Positions 1-10,654 of a DNA stretch of 64,000 bases are shown here, in pieces (the first letter of the stretch is position 1; each line of letters begins with the position of its first letter). A program made the translations under genes and the position numbers. The stretch covers positions 248,001 through 312,000 of the forward strand of contig NW_026515416.1 of the NCBI RefSeq assembly GCF_014898815.1, read 5' to 3'. The notes under the pieces were generated by a model that ran no database searches, had not been told where the DNA came from, and was given only the letters and a program-made list of their open reading frames with translations. Source of the DNA: Panonychus citri (lineage: Eukaryota > Arthropoda > Arachnida > Trombidiformes > Tetranychidae).

Positions 1-824
1 AAAAGACTCTGATAGCTGCAACTGAACTTCTGCACTTGTTGTTGAAGAACTTTTGAAAAAATTGGACATCTTATCGAAATAGCGGAGTGACCGATGGCTC
101 CACATCTAAAACAACACCAATCAGATCTCCTCTCACTGTAGGGACACTTCAATGTGACGTGCCCTTGTCCGCACTGTGAACAACGGGATGCACTATGACA
201 ATTCTTCACAGTATGGCCTAACTGAGAACAGAAATCGCAATAACGAATCGAAAAACAATCATAGAACTCAATGTTATACCCAGCCAAGTTCAACACTGGG
301 GAGGTGAGACCTTGACGATACGAAGCTGGTACCTCGACAATCACAGCGGTAAAGCGACTGCCACGAGTTACGTTCCGCACTCGAAAGGCTCCGTCTACAC
401 TGTCTTTAAGAAACTCAAATAACTGCTCAGCTCCCCCGGGTAAGCCGACTGGAACCAGATACTTCAGGGTAGGTGACAAAAGCTCTGCCGCCCTGGGTTG
501 AAAACCATGACTTCGCAATAGTGTAAGGATAAAAGAAGTGAATCGTTCATCATGATCATTCAACAATACTCGCACGCATCTGTGACCCCTTAAAACGATC
601 GGCTTAATGTCAGTAGCCGAATTACCACTTGTTCCAAACACGGCGTCATTTAATATCTGCTGTACCACACTCTTAAACTTATAAGTCTCAGCATTAGTCA
701 CTGGCACGATAATTACTCTGGTCGGCTGAGTGGTTGACGACACGACACCAACATCCTTATGCAACTCAATGACATACATAGCAACAAGAAGTAACAACTC
801 CTCCACTAGAGGGCTAGAGAACAT
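1..824 (-). CDS. Gag-like ORF with three CCHC zinc knuckles, cut by window edge
   Basis: Reading the complement from an ATG at 824-822 gives an open frame of 274 codons with no stop to the window edge; an in-frame TGA lies 18 bases upstream of the ATG, so this is the first start. Three zinc knuckles are visible: CDFCSQLGHTVKNC (residues 196-209, C-x2-C-x4-H-x4-C), CSQCGQGHVTLKC (215-227, one residue short) and CFRCGAIGHSAISIRC (238-253, long last spacer). A basic/hydrophobic region of about 190 residues precedes them. This is the layout of ORF1 (Gag) of LINE elements, an RNA-binding particle protein. It faces away from the + strand LINE at 955-5815, with 130 bp between the two ATGs. Its sequence is not obviously the same family as the + strand Gag. 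The matching endonuclease/RT ORF would lie outside the window. A Gag from another retroelement class cannot be excluded. Confidence 0.75.
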   Translation of the reverse strand, partial: MFSSPLVEELLLLVAMYVIELHKDVGVVSSTTQPTRVIIVPVTNAETYKFKSVVQQILNDAVFGTSGNSATDIKPIVLRGHRCVRVLLNDHDERFTSFILTLLRSHGFQPRAAELLSPTLKYLVPVGLPGGAEQLFEFLKDSVDGAFRVRNVTRGSRFTAVIVEVPASYRQGLTSPVLNLAGYNIEFYDCFSIRYCDFCSQLGHTVKNCHSASRCSQCGQGHVTLKCPYSERRSDWCCFRCGAIGHSAISIRCPIFSKVLQQQVQKFSCSYQSL

Positions 825-954
825 AAAGAAAATAAAAACTCAAATCTATATCAGTTTTGTTTACTTCACCAACTTACCGATCAGAAAACTCTAAATCAGT
901 TATTATAAGCCCAGAATTACCTTCAAATTGAATCTTGTGAATATACTAAAAAGA

Positions 955-1476
955 ATGGAAGAATCGATGAAGTGCCTCTTGAATAGCGGTGTCAATCTCC
1001 TGGATGGTAAAGACGCTTCGAAAGTAATGGTATGGTTCTCAGGACAACTAATTACAAGGGAAACGAGGAGAATTAAATTGAAACTCTGTGCCATTTATCA
1101 AGTGGATGAAGAAGAAATTGTTGATATACAAACCCTAAAGAACAACGAAGAAACGGTGGTCCTAATGGTAATCAAGAAAACCTGGAGAAACTTGCTTAAT
1201 GCCTCCTTTGGCAATACAATCCAATTAGATGGAATATGTCACCAGCTTTATGATTTACCAGATGTGGAAACGGCCAGAGCACTATTGACCCTAGACAAAT
1301 ACGACAATGGTGAAAAACAAAAGATAATTAAACGTAAAGGTCTTAAGGGGCTAATACTTTTTGGTGTACCAACAATTGACCCAACAACAATTGGAGAAAG
1401 ATACATTGAAACAGCGGCTGAAACAATAAAACACCAGATGTCGACTCTAATTGATAGGATGGTTGACACCCCGTAG
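955..1476 (+). CDS. Small first ORF of the LINE, unknown function
   Basis: A 173-codon frame from ATG 955 to TAG 1476; the open frame reaches back to about 928 but only through non-ATG codons. I do not recognise a domain. The product is mixed acidic/basic, with a hydrophobic stretch near residues 140-148 (GLKGLILFGVP) and no zinc knuckle, signal peptide or clear coiled coil. It ends 209 bp before the Gag ORF and is in frame 1 whereas the Gag ORF is in frame 3, so a simple fusion would need a frameshift plus loss of the stop. Either this is an extra upstream ORF, as some LINEs have, or the N-terminal part of Gag detached by mutation. Its amino-acid composition is complex and it lies inside the element, so I think it is coding. 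Confidence 0.5.
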   Translation: MEESMKCLLNSGVNLLDGKDASKVMVWFSGQLITRETRRIKLKLCAIYQVDEEEIVDIQTLKNNEETVVLMVIKKTWRNLLNASFGNTIQLDGICHQLYDLPDVETARALLTLDKYDNGEKQKIIKRKGLKGLILFGVPTIDPTTIGERYIETAAETIKHQMSTLIDRMVDTP

Positions 1477-1685
1477 GGATAAAAGCATGTTGACCATAGC
1501 AACGCTTTGAAATCAAATTAACCGAAAGCATTGCTATCCTATTTTCCTCCCTCAAACTAATCCTCTCCGTGACAATTTAAACTGAATAATCGTTCTTTTC
1601 TTCTCCCATCAATTCTAATTCTAACAATTACAGTATATCTTTCTCTAGTGATTAATCAGCATATGTGAACCATTGGACTACAGAG

Positions 1686-2549
1686 ATGACTATCAGTGAC
1701 GCCGTGGCAATAGCAAGAGAAGATGATGGATTTATGAGAGGTCGACCTCAAACACTGCACTTTATGATAAGACCCATGAACTCGTCACTTGCCCTGCAGG
1801 AAACAAGCGTTAAGTTCTCGTCAATGTCACAATTATTGATGATTGCAACTCTCATCATGGAGAATGACAATATAAGCAGCTGGATACAATCAAAAATCAA
1901 CATCATCGAAGATAACCTTGAGCTCACTTTCCTTGTACTGAAAACAAAAGCGTTTAACCTTGAACAAGCCATCCATAGTCAGCCGAATTGTGGGGATGTG
2001 GTTATAACTGCAGCTATGAAACTGCCAAGTTACCTCTTACTCTACCAAGGTGAACAAGTTCCAGTTGAAACAATCGTGGGAGACCTGGTCGAGAACATCG
2101 GTTTTAGAAGCTTAACTGCTAGCTATATCCAACCAGTTATTCCCACTTACAATTGTCTGACCTTCCGTACTAATGAAAGGGATCTAATCATTCGTAATCG
2201 ATGGCAATTTACACTTGAAAACGATGCACGTGCCGAGGTAGTGGACAATGTTGGTCATACTCAGTGTTTGAGATGCCATTTTCTCATCTTAAGGCCAGAT
2301 GAACAACATCCGTGCTCAAGTAACCCATTGTGCTCCGTTTGTAACAGGCCACACCATGGATATACGGTCTCCTGTCGAGAAACCCCAGAATGCAGAACCT
2401 GCAAAACAATGGGACGCCAAAGTGAACATCCGAGCAACCACCCTTCGTGCACATATTGGCAACAATTGTGCACAGACTATGTAAATGGTCACTTTGGAAC
2501 CTTCAACTTTTTACGACTACTATCGTCAACCATCGACCCTCGAAAATAG
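1686..2549 (+). CDS. LINE ORF1, Gag-like zinc-knuckle protein
   Basis: The frame is open from 1665 but begins there with GTG; the first ATG is at 1686, giving 287 residues. Counting from 1665, cysteine/histidine clusters lie at residues 201-217 (CLRC...HPC), 223-237 (CSVCNRPHHGYTVSC) and 243-262 (CRTC...HPSC). The last has the long C-x2-C-x8-H-x6-C spacing found in Gag proteins of R1-clade LINEs. The N-terminal 190 residues are helical-looking and carry no motif I can name. In this family ORF1 binds element RNA and forms the ribonucleoprotein that ORF2 uses for target-primed reverse transcription. The first knuckle is unusual, with ten residues between CLRC and its histidine. The ORF2 start follows 287 bp downstream. 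Confidence 0.75.
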   Translation: MTISDAVAIAREDDGFMRGRPQTLHFMIRPMNSSLALQETSVKFSSMSQLLMIATLIMENDNISSWIQSKINIIEDNLELTFLVLKTKAFNLEQAIHSQPNCGDVVITAAMKLPSYLLLYQGEQVPVETIVGDLVENIGFRSLTASYIQPVIPTYNCLTFRTNERDLIIRNRWQFTLENDARAEVVDNVGHTQCLRCHFLILRPDEQHPCSSNPLCSVCNRPHHGYTVSCRETPECRTCKTMGRQSEHPSNHPSCTYWQQLCTDYVNGHFGTFNFLRLLSSTIDPRK

Positions 2550-2836
2550 AACAACAGGATGGAGCATAAAACCAATAAGACCATCCCGAATACAATGAAC
2601 TAACCAACAACCAACCAGCTTAAGACACCACTACCATCATTTTCTCTTCCACCGTCATTATAAAAGTTCTCCTCTCGAATATGTTCCTCAAAACAAAATC
2701 TCTCCCTTAACAAATGTACCCAATTACCCAGTCTACCCGAACAAATAACCAGAACGTTCCATGCTTAACCTTAATAAACTTATGAAGAAAGAAAAGTTGT
2801 AATCATTTACAGTGTTCAAATAAAATTTCCTTAGAA

Positions 2837-5815
2837 ATGAAAATCGAACTGTTTCAGCTCAATGTAAACAGAAGACTCAACACTTACCTGAAATGCAAAA
2901 AATGGATAGAAAACAGATCGAGTTGCATTGGTATCATCAGCGAGATTACCAACAGTATTCTATCCAAAGAACATGACGAACAAGCAACCACAGCCGGAAG
3001 AGTCGCAATACTTCATGGTAATGATGTACAAATTGTGAAAGTCATCCGCCTGAACGATAATCTGCTCATGGCACTTATGCAAGTCCATTGTGAGAGATTC
3101 TGGGTGATCTCAGTATACAATCCTCCATATGAAACAGAAACGCTCAAGCTGCTAACAGAGACGATATGCAAATTCGACAACAAAATACCGATCGTGATTG
3201 GTGGCGACCTAAATGTAGAGGGTCGATTATGGAGCTACGAACCACGCAAAGAAAGAACATCTGAGGTTCAACTCTCCTGCGACACCCTGGTAGCAACATT
3301 GGAAGACCGACAATTTGAATCGCTAATAAAAATAGACGAAAACCATTACACAAGAAGAGGAAGAATAAACAAATCAAGCCTGGACTGTCTTCTCGCAAAC
3401 TTCGGATTTGTAACAGTGGACTCTGAGGTGAAACACTACCAGAACCTCTCAGATCACTGCCTATTAAGGGTCGAGATATTAACGAAAATTAGACATAAGC
3501 CGATAATCAGAGCACAATGTCTCTTCAAAACAATCAAAGTTGCCAGAGGAGAAAATGGTATAAGAGAAATAATCTTGGCACCATCGAGCTCAAGGAAGAG
3601 AAGATTTAATGGTTGGGATGGCGAGAAAAACCGAAAACAGCGCAGACTTGAAAGGGCTGAGACGAAATGCGGCCTTGATGATATAGATGAGAAAATATTC
3701 AATTCATGGAAACTGAATAAATATCGCAGCCTAAAGCAACTGTTAAACCTAAACATGGACACGAAAGTCTTTTGGCGTAAATACTCGCATCTCATCTTCC
3801 GGTACGAAAACGTCGACTCCGCACTCGAAAGAATCAACCAGCGCATGATCTACGAACGTAGGCAAATTGACGAAATTGTGATGCATAACAGATTCCCTGG
3901 GCTAAACGAAAATGAAAAACTCTGGTGTAGGAGAAGCGTTGCAAACAACTCATCAGGTCTGGCCGACGACTTTACAATGGGAGAATGGAACAACTTCAAG
4001 AGGAAAAATGAGGCGCTAATAGTTAAAGCTATTGATAAGATCTTCAGGAATGGATCCATACCTAAAGAATTGAAAATCAGTGGCGGAACGAGACTCCCGA
4101 AACCTGATGGGTCTTTTAGACTAATCAGAACACAATCACACTTAATGAAACTGGTAGACAAACTACTCCTTAAACGCATCACGGAAGACACATTAAGTCT
4201 AATTGATATTGATAGCCAATTCGCCTACCTCGAGAAGAAAAACAGAGAAGGTGCGTGGCAAAAAGTCCTGAGCTGGATACTAAGTGGATCAACTGTCCAA
4301 ATAATGGATGTGGCGAAAGCATTTGATCAAGTCTCAAGGAGAGTAATAATCGCAAGACTATCAATGACTAATATAAGTGCTCAGAACTTAGCACTCGTAA
4401 CAAGTTTCCTAACCGATCGACAAACCAGATTAATGATGAATAATGAATACACACTAATCGAGGACAGTGAGGGCACACCACAAGGTACATCGCTAGGCCC
4501 ATGCCTATTTAATGTTGCAATGGGGAAGGTCATCTACGAAATGAAAAGGAAAGGCTTAGAGCTAATATCCTACGCGGATGACTTATTCATTAGATTACCA
4601 CCCGATGGTATGAACTTTATAGAACCACTTACGGAATCACTACAGAGCATTAACCTAAAGCTGAACGATAAAAAAACCTGGAGCACCGATGAGAAAAGAC
4701 TGAGTAAACCAACAAACAAGGATATGAAAAAGATACTGGGGTTTAAAATCTGTCCACCAACATACTCTGAACAATTCAATATGCCGAAAGAACTCAAAAT
4801 AAAACAAGAAGAATCAATGAGACTTTGCCAACTTGAAACGAAAGTGATAAACAGAATAATCACTACCAAATTAAATAACGTGTTGGATCATTGGCTACCC
4901 TTATACTGGTACAAGAAACAAAACTTTAATCTGAACATGAAAAGATTAATGATGCTAAGCCGAAAACGAATAATAAATGAGATCATCAGACTCAGAATTT
5001 CCAACTGGTGGTGCAGATTACTCAATTTATACAATCCGACTGCTTGCTTCATCTACCGGTGCGATAACTTAATAGAAAATAATATGCTTGACCACTTCCC
5101 TATGTTTAAAAGTCTAAGACACTACTGGAAAACTGATGAACTCATAGAATCGGGCATTCATGAACTTCACGTAGACCTGGAAATGGATTCTGAAATCACC
5201 CTTACGCTAATAGACAATGGGATCATCTGCGAGAGAATAAGTGACAATCTTGAAAGTCATATACACTGGAAACTAACACACGAACTGGAATCCAAAAGAT
5301 TACTGATTCAATCATACCTAGCCGCAAAGTCACTAACTCAAAGGACCAAGATTAAAATATGCAAACGACATCGACAAACAATAATGAATATACGAACCAG
5401 TAAGGATACGAAAGAGAAGATACTCTGGCTCTTTGTTAAACAGGACTGCGTCTGTCACATTGACAACGAAACCGAAACGCGCGAGCTCAAGCCTGCGCCT
5501 AAAACCCTGACTGAAAAGTGCAAAATCATTACAAATCTCCTTAATGAATGGGAGTGGAAAACCTTTAAGGAAGAAGCCCCATCCTACTTAAAACTCATTG
5601 GCAGACGAAACTCACCTCCAAAAAGACTACCCTTGAGATTACTTAGACTGTTACAACGTTGGAAGATAATGGGAAGAAAGGACTCATTGATAAAAGACAT
5701 AATGCTAAATCACTCTAAAGACTGGTCCTGGTGGGACATAAACAAATGCTTATATGAAATGACGAACTCTCTTGTAAACTACTCAAAAAATATCTTAGGC
5801 GAAACGCCAAGATAA
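2837..5815 (+). CDS. LINE ORF2: endonuclease plus reverse transcriptase
   Basis: A single 992-residue frame from ATG 2837. Residues 1-215 form an APE-like endonuclease: QLNVN (7-11), SEI with Glu36, SVYNPP (92-97), GGDLNV (122-127), SLDCLLA (181-187) and SDH (205-207) supply the metal and catalytic residues. The reverse transcriptase occupies roughly residues 410-650: motif A DVAKAFDQV (Asp491), motif B GTPQGTSLGP (546-555) and motif C YADD (579-582). The remaining 340 residues are basic and Trp/Leu-rich, with no RNase H signature and no clear C-terminal zinc knuckle. All visible active-site residues are present and there is no internal stop. The protein nicks target DNA and copies element RNA onto the nick in the nucleus. 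The R1-like endonuclease and domain order place it in the R1 group; the exact family cannot be decided by eye. Confidence 0.93.
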   Translation: MKIELFQLNVNRRLNTYLKCKKWIENRSSCIGIISEITNSILSKEHDEQATTAGRVAILHGNDVQIVKVIRLNDNLLMALMQVHCERFWVISVYNPPYETETLKLLTETICKFDNKIPIVIGGDLNVEGRLWSYEPRKERTSEVQLSCDTLVATLEDRQFESLIKIDENHYTRRGRINKSSLDCLLANFGFVTVDSEVKHYQNLSDHCLLRVEILTKIRHKPIIRAQCLFKTIKVARGENGIREIILAPSSSRKRRFNGWDGEKNRKQRRLERAETKCGLDDIDEKIFNSWKLNKYRSLKQLLNLNMDTKVFWRKYSHLIFRYENVDSALERINQRMIYERRQIDEIVMHNRFPGLNENEKLWCRRSVANNSSGLADDFTMGEWNNFKRKNEALIVKAIDKIFRNGSIPKELKISGGTRLPKPDGSFRLIRTQSHLMKLVDKLLLKRITEDTLSLIDIDSQFAYLEKKNREGAWQKVLSWILSGSTVQIMDVAKAFDQVSRRVIIARLSMTNISAQNLALVTSFLTDRQTRLMMNNEYTLIEDSEGTPQGTSLGPCLFNVAMGKVIYEMKRKGLELISYADDLFIRLPPDGMNFIEPLTESLQSINLKLNDKKTWSTDEKRLSKPTNKDMKKILGFKICPPTYSEQFNMPKELKIKQEESMRLCQLETKVINRIITTKLNNVLDHWLPLYWYKKQNFNLNMKRLMMLSRKRIINEIIRLRISNWWCRLLNLYNPTACFIYRCDNLIENNMLDHFPMFKSLRHYWKTDELIESGIHELHVDLEMDSEITLTLIDNGIICERISDNLESHIHWKLTHELESKRLLIQSYLAAKSLTQRTKIKICKRHRQTIMNIRTSKDTKEKILWLFVKQDCVCHIDNETETRELKPAPKTLTEKCKIITNLLNEWEWKTFKEEAPSYLKLIGRRNSPPKRLPLRLLRLLQRWKIMGRKDSLIKDIMLNHSKDWSWWDINKCLYEMTNSLVNYSKNILGETPR

Positions 5816-5834
5816 AAGTGTTAACTCACTAACA

Positions 5835-5855
5835 ATGTGGTAGTAAGTACCACAT
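5835..5855 (+). other. Perfect 8-bp hairpin in the LINE 3' UTR
   Basis: ATGTGGTA (5835-5842) and TACCACAT (5848-5855) are exact reverse complements around the 5-nt loop GTAAG, 20 bp after the ORF2 stop. LINEs often end in a short structured 3' UTR that the reverse transcriptase recognises; this is the only such structure seen before the DNA turns into AT- and pyrimidine-rich host sequence. A recognition role is inference. Confidence 0.55.
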
Positions 5856-5860
5856 ACCTA

Positions 5861-6661
5861 AAATCTCATTTGATTTAATTTTTTTCGTTCGATTTTTTTT
5901 TCTACCTCATCCTTATCATCATCCCCTTTTATCATCATTGATTTGTTATCGTCTCACCTTCCTTATCTTCCTCTTTATCATCGTCATCTTCCGTTATCCG
6001 TGTTAACCTTTTTGATAAACTTTTCTTCATCTTCAATGTAACTTTCACCTTCGTTTATTTTTTGTTTTAAATTTCAATTTTCATTTAATTTTTTTTTCTT
6101 CTGTTTTTACTTACATTAAATTGTGATGACTGGATTAACTGTAATCAAATATCATCCTGTTATCATCATTATCCTTTAAGTGTCCTTTGACTTGAGACTT
6201 GTTATCATCCTCATCACTTTTCATCTTCCATCATCTTTTATTTTTCCCCATTGACTTTGTTATTTTGTCTCGATTTTTATTTTCTCTTGTTAATTTGATT
6301 ACTCTCATCATCATCAACACCTCATCCACCACTTGTTGATTATCATCATCTTCCTCATCCTATTGTTTTTACCTAACCTCAGATGATAAATATCATCACC
6401 TAATCATCATCTTCATCCTCATCCTCATCACCCTGGCAAGTTTACAATTATAATTTTCAACCTCATTACTTAATCAGTAAAACAAAAAACTTAAAACCAA
6501 ATTAAACTTTAAACGGTTTCTCATTATTTATGAAACCAAATTAGTTAAATCATTATCTTAATCAGTTCATCAACCATAGTGCCTTAATCATAACAATTTA
6601 ATTTAAACCAAATCAATCAATAAGAAAACAAGAAAAGTTCCAACAATCAAATGATATTGAA
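5861..6661. other. Spacer between LINE and first Ig gene
   Basis: About 800 bp of AT-rich DNA dominated by pyrimidine runs and ATC/TCATC tracts. It should include the promoter and 5' UTR of the gene that starts at 6662. I see no convincing TATA box or other site and no ORF with meaningful composition. Confidence 0.4.
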
Positions 6662-6701
6662 ATGATCAACTCAATGATGATAACAACAATTGTCATTCTT
6701 G
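6662..6701 (+). CDS. Ig gene 1, exon 1 (signal peptide start)
   Basis: Codons 1-13 plus one base (phase 1), ending at the donor GTAAGT. Met/Ile/Thr/Val-rich start of the signal peptide. An ATG at 6651 is followed at once by a stop, so 6662 is the usable start. Confidence 0.6.
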
Positions 6702-9700
6702 GTAAGTAACAATTATAATCGACAAAAAAAAATCAAAAACAATTAACTAATTGTAATCCTTTTCTCTCTCTCAATCGACCTGTCAACATGATTTAATGAT
6801 GAATAATGAAACTGAATCATAAATGAAACAATTTAATCTTGATTATCATTTGGCCCACACTGAAAATGTTAACCTACGACAATGAAATCACAAAAACCTA
6901 CAACAATTTAATGGCAATTTAATGATTATTGTAAACAAATACACAATCATATTAATCATAATCAATTGTCCTTGATTTCAACAACAATTAACCAATTGTT
7001 AACCTGATAAAGGATTAACAAGCTTAATCGCTGTTGACCAGATTGATGGAGCTCAAATAATATCATTCAATGTGACATCTCCCGTTGAAAATGGCACTTC
7101 GTCCGTAATCTTGGATTGTAATTTCATTTTTGACCCATCGGAGGAAAATCTTGTCATGAAATGGTCAGTAATCTTTACTCATCATTACCACAATTAACTT
7201 TAATCACGTTAATCAAGAAAAAAAAGTAAACAGATCAACAATGAAAAACGCTCATATCATTACCGCTCAAATGGTTAACCATTAACAACCACAGCTAATA
7301 ATCATTATCATCAAAAGTAATGCAACAGTTTATCAGGTAAACTTTTAGTTAGCTAATTTGATATAAAGTAAAAAAAAAATGATGATAACTATTATCACAT
7401 TGTCATCGTCATCATCATCATCATTATCATTATGTCCTAACAATTAATCATCATTACCTGAGTAGTTTCCTAGGTATTTACCTGATGATGATAATTTAAG
7501 GTAAAAAAAGTTTACTTTGATTTTTTTCATATCAACACTTTTTTGCTACTACTTCAGTTGATTATTGTTACTGTTGATGATTATGATGATAAGTGTCCTC
7601 CTAATCATCATTATCATCATGATACTCATCTATTGTTGGTCATGATGATAACAATCCTAGGGTGGAGATGATGATTATATCCTCTTTCCTCCTGTTTGAT
7701 TATTATTACGCCTCTTTCATTATTATCATCATCACACTTTATCATCATCCTTTTCCCTCTCATCCCTATTAATGCCTTCACTGACCTCACCTTTTAATCA
7801 CAACCATCATCATCATCATCATCATCATCACCATTCAGCTGGATGACCGATGCTACGACAACGACTAACTGTTTACAGGAAGATAAATGATGATGAAGAA
7901 GAAAAAACTGTTTGTTTGTGTTAATTTTTTTTTCTATTCTTCGTTTTCGAAATTTCAAAAAATTCGTTTCTCTAGAAAAAGATGAGAGGATGAGAGAAGT
8001 TTCATCTTCCGGTTGACCCTTTCCCTATTTCTCATCATCGTTTGTCTCTCTTTATCTTCCTCTCTGTATGTTTTGTTTGTCTCTTCATCAGTTGTCATCC
8101 ATTATCTTCCCAAGCTAATTATCATCTTTTGTTTTCTCCATCATCTTCATCCTTACCAGTTAGACTGATTATCACCATTTAAACTGGTTGATAACAACAT
8201 CAATCTTTGTGATGATGATGATGATGATGCCCACCCAAATCTGAAGCATCCTCATCATCTTGATACCATTTAGAGTAATGGAAGAGATTTAAAAAATATT
8301 ATTTTTTACTAATATTTGAATGACAAGGGAGATTTTAACTTCTCTCTCTCTCTCTCTCCTCCTCCCACTTTGAAACTAACCTCCGGTGTTAATCTTGATT
8401 GAGAGGATTTAATGATTATCTCCATCATTGAGATAATTGTGATTCCTAAATTTGAATCTTTGATCCATAAGAAGATGAAATTAACTCTGAATTTCATCCG
8501 CATCACCTTTTTTTTCAGTTAATCTTTTTGATTCTTAGGGTCAAACTCATCAATCTAATCATGATGATGATCAACTCTGATTCTTGATTAGTTTTTGCTC
8601 AGAAAAAAATTCATCATCATCATGATCATTAATATGATGATTTTGATAGGCTATTAATACACTTTAATGATAATGATAACAATTAACAAGTTATAAGATT
8701 TATATATAAATCATTGAATTGATTGATCAATAACAGAAACAAAAATTGATCAACAATCAGGTTAATTTGGTAAAATCAAAGGTAACAATTAAAAGAAAAA
8801 TTTTTCCAACATAATCAACTTACAAATCAATTGTTAATAGTAAATTGTTAATCAGTAATCAAAGAGCAATATAAAAGTTAATCAGAAAATGCTTAACCAA
8901 TAATCAACAAATCAATGAAATATAATCAATCATAATCAATAATTTGAAACACTCAACACAAAGATAGCAATTAAAATGACCAATCCCTTTTAATTATCAA
9001 TTGACAATTAATTGTTGTTATAAATTTCATCATCACAATCAAACACAATATAATCAATCAAATAAAACAATTTATGAATAAACAATTAACTAATAACAAT
9101 TTAGGTTAAATAACAAATGAATACATAATCGATAACAGTGATCAATGAGATTGTAACAATAACAACAATTAAATTTGATTGTTGTGATACTTTTTTTTCA
9201 ATGAAAGGATAATGTTAACCAACAACAATACAAGAATATGAATTGATTAGTGAGATCAAGCAACAATTAACTAATTACAATTAAGTTGAAAAACTATTGA
9301 ACAACAAAAAAAAAGGATTTACAGTCTCATGTTTATCTTTAATTGTTGATCATGTTAATTTTATCAAATTTCATATTGTATAATTATGGTGATAACAATT
9401 AGGAGTAGGAAATATTATTTAATTGTGAAGAAGTTTTTTTTTTCACTTGAAATATCATTCAGATTTAGTTCTCATGATGAATAATATCATCATCGCCTCA
9501 GGGTATAAGTTTGAAATTGCATAAAGTAATTACCACTAGTAGGGAGAGACAAAAGATGATGATGATTATGATGATGGGGTGGATGATAAGGAAGACGACA
9601 TTTCCTTTTCTCTTTCTTCAAAGTTTGTTGTTGGTGTGAAAATGTTATCAAACTATTATCATGTTAACTATTTCAATGAGAAACTGAATCATGAATTGAG

Positions 9701-10623
9701 GTGAAAAAAAGTTTTTTGTTTCTTGTTTGTTGACGATAATTATATTATCATCAGTTGACAGTTATCATCATCATCATCGTCATTTTGATGCTTGTTTAGT
9801 GTAATTTTGTAGGGTGGGAGGGGAGGTGGTGGTGGTGGTGGTTTGTTATTCAGAGAGGGTGGAAGGTGATTGTTGACTTGAAGATGAGAATTTTTTTTCT
9901 TGTTTCAATTAAATTCTGTGAACTTGAATTTCCATTCAGTTTTTATTCACAATTGTGAATGAATATTTTTCATCATAATGATGTTTATGATTAGGAAGAG
10001 AATAAGTTTTCACTTTCTCATTTGTGTTGTGATTATCATTTGATAAGATGATGAGAATCGTGTGTCGCAATTGTTTGGGTGTGTGATCATCATGGAGATA
10101 AAATAACATTTTTGACTCTTTAATTTGTGTAACCTTAGACTCTGTTGGATATTTTTACCTTTAGGGCAAAGGTATTGGATATAATTACAGGTATATTTTC
10201 AGAAAGAAATGTATATAAGTGAGGAGGAGTGCTTGTTGCAGCCAAGGAGGTGGCGGTGGTGTAGGAGGAGATGCTAAGGTGAGGTGGTAAAATTACACTC
10301 GAGTGTAATTTGACTTTTTTTGTAGTTGGATTGGATTGATTGTCTTTGACTTTTTCTAATGAATATTGAAGATTACAGTTTGTTGGGTTCCTTTTGGGTT
10401 GTGAAGATGAAGAAGAGTGAAAGAGGATGCAATTTTCGAATACATGATCTCTCTTTCTTTCTTCTGTCTGTCATCTTCATCTCTCTCTAAACTCTTTGTA
10501 AAAGTCAACCGAGTATTCAGGTTGGTTCATTTCGTGAATTGAGATTATCAATTGAGCATCATGTTAGAACAGAATTGAGGATTAATACAATTTGGAAATT
10601 CGACTAATCTCTTTCTTGTATTT

Positions 10624-10654
<31 letters not shown>

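Larger units (their letters stand above)
850..5860 (+). mobile_element. Non-LTR retrotransposon (LINE), R1-clade-like, full-length or nearly so
   Basis: Three consecutive + strand ORFs (955-1476, 1686-2549, 2837-5815) separated by 209 and 287 bp, with no introns and higher G+C than the flanks. The second ORF is a triple-knuckle Gag and the third encodes an N-terminal apurinic-type endonuclease followed by reverse transcriptase, without an RNase H region. An endonuclease beginning with a QLNVN motif and a third knuckle with a long C-x2-C-x8-H-x6-C spacing are typical of the R1 clade. The limits are approximate: I saw no poly(A) tail and could not identify target-site duplications. The left limit is set by the divergent Gag ORF and the right limit by a hairpin after the last stop. 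The uninterrupted 992-codon ORF argues for a young, possibly active copy. Confidence 0.85.

Noticed and set aside
3144..4869. Minus-strand frames inside the LINE ORF2
   Set aside because: They are shadows of the 992-codon coding frame with its codon bias on the opposite strand.
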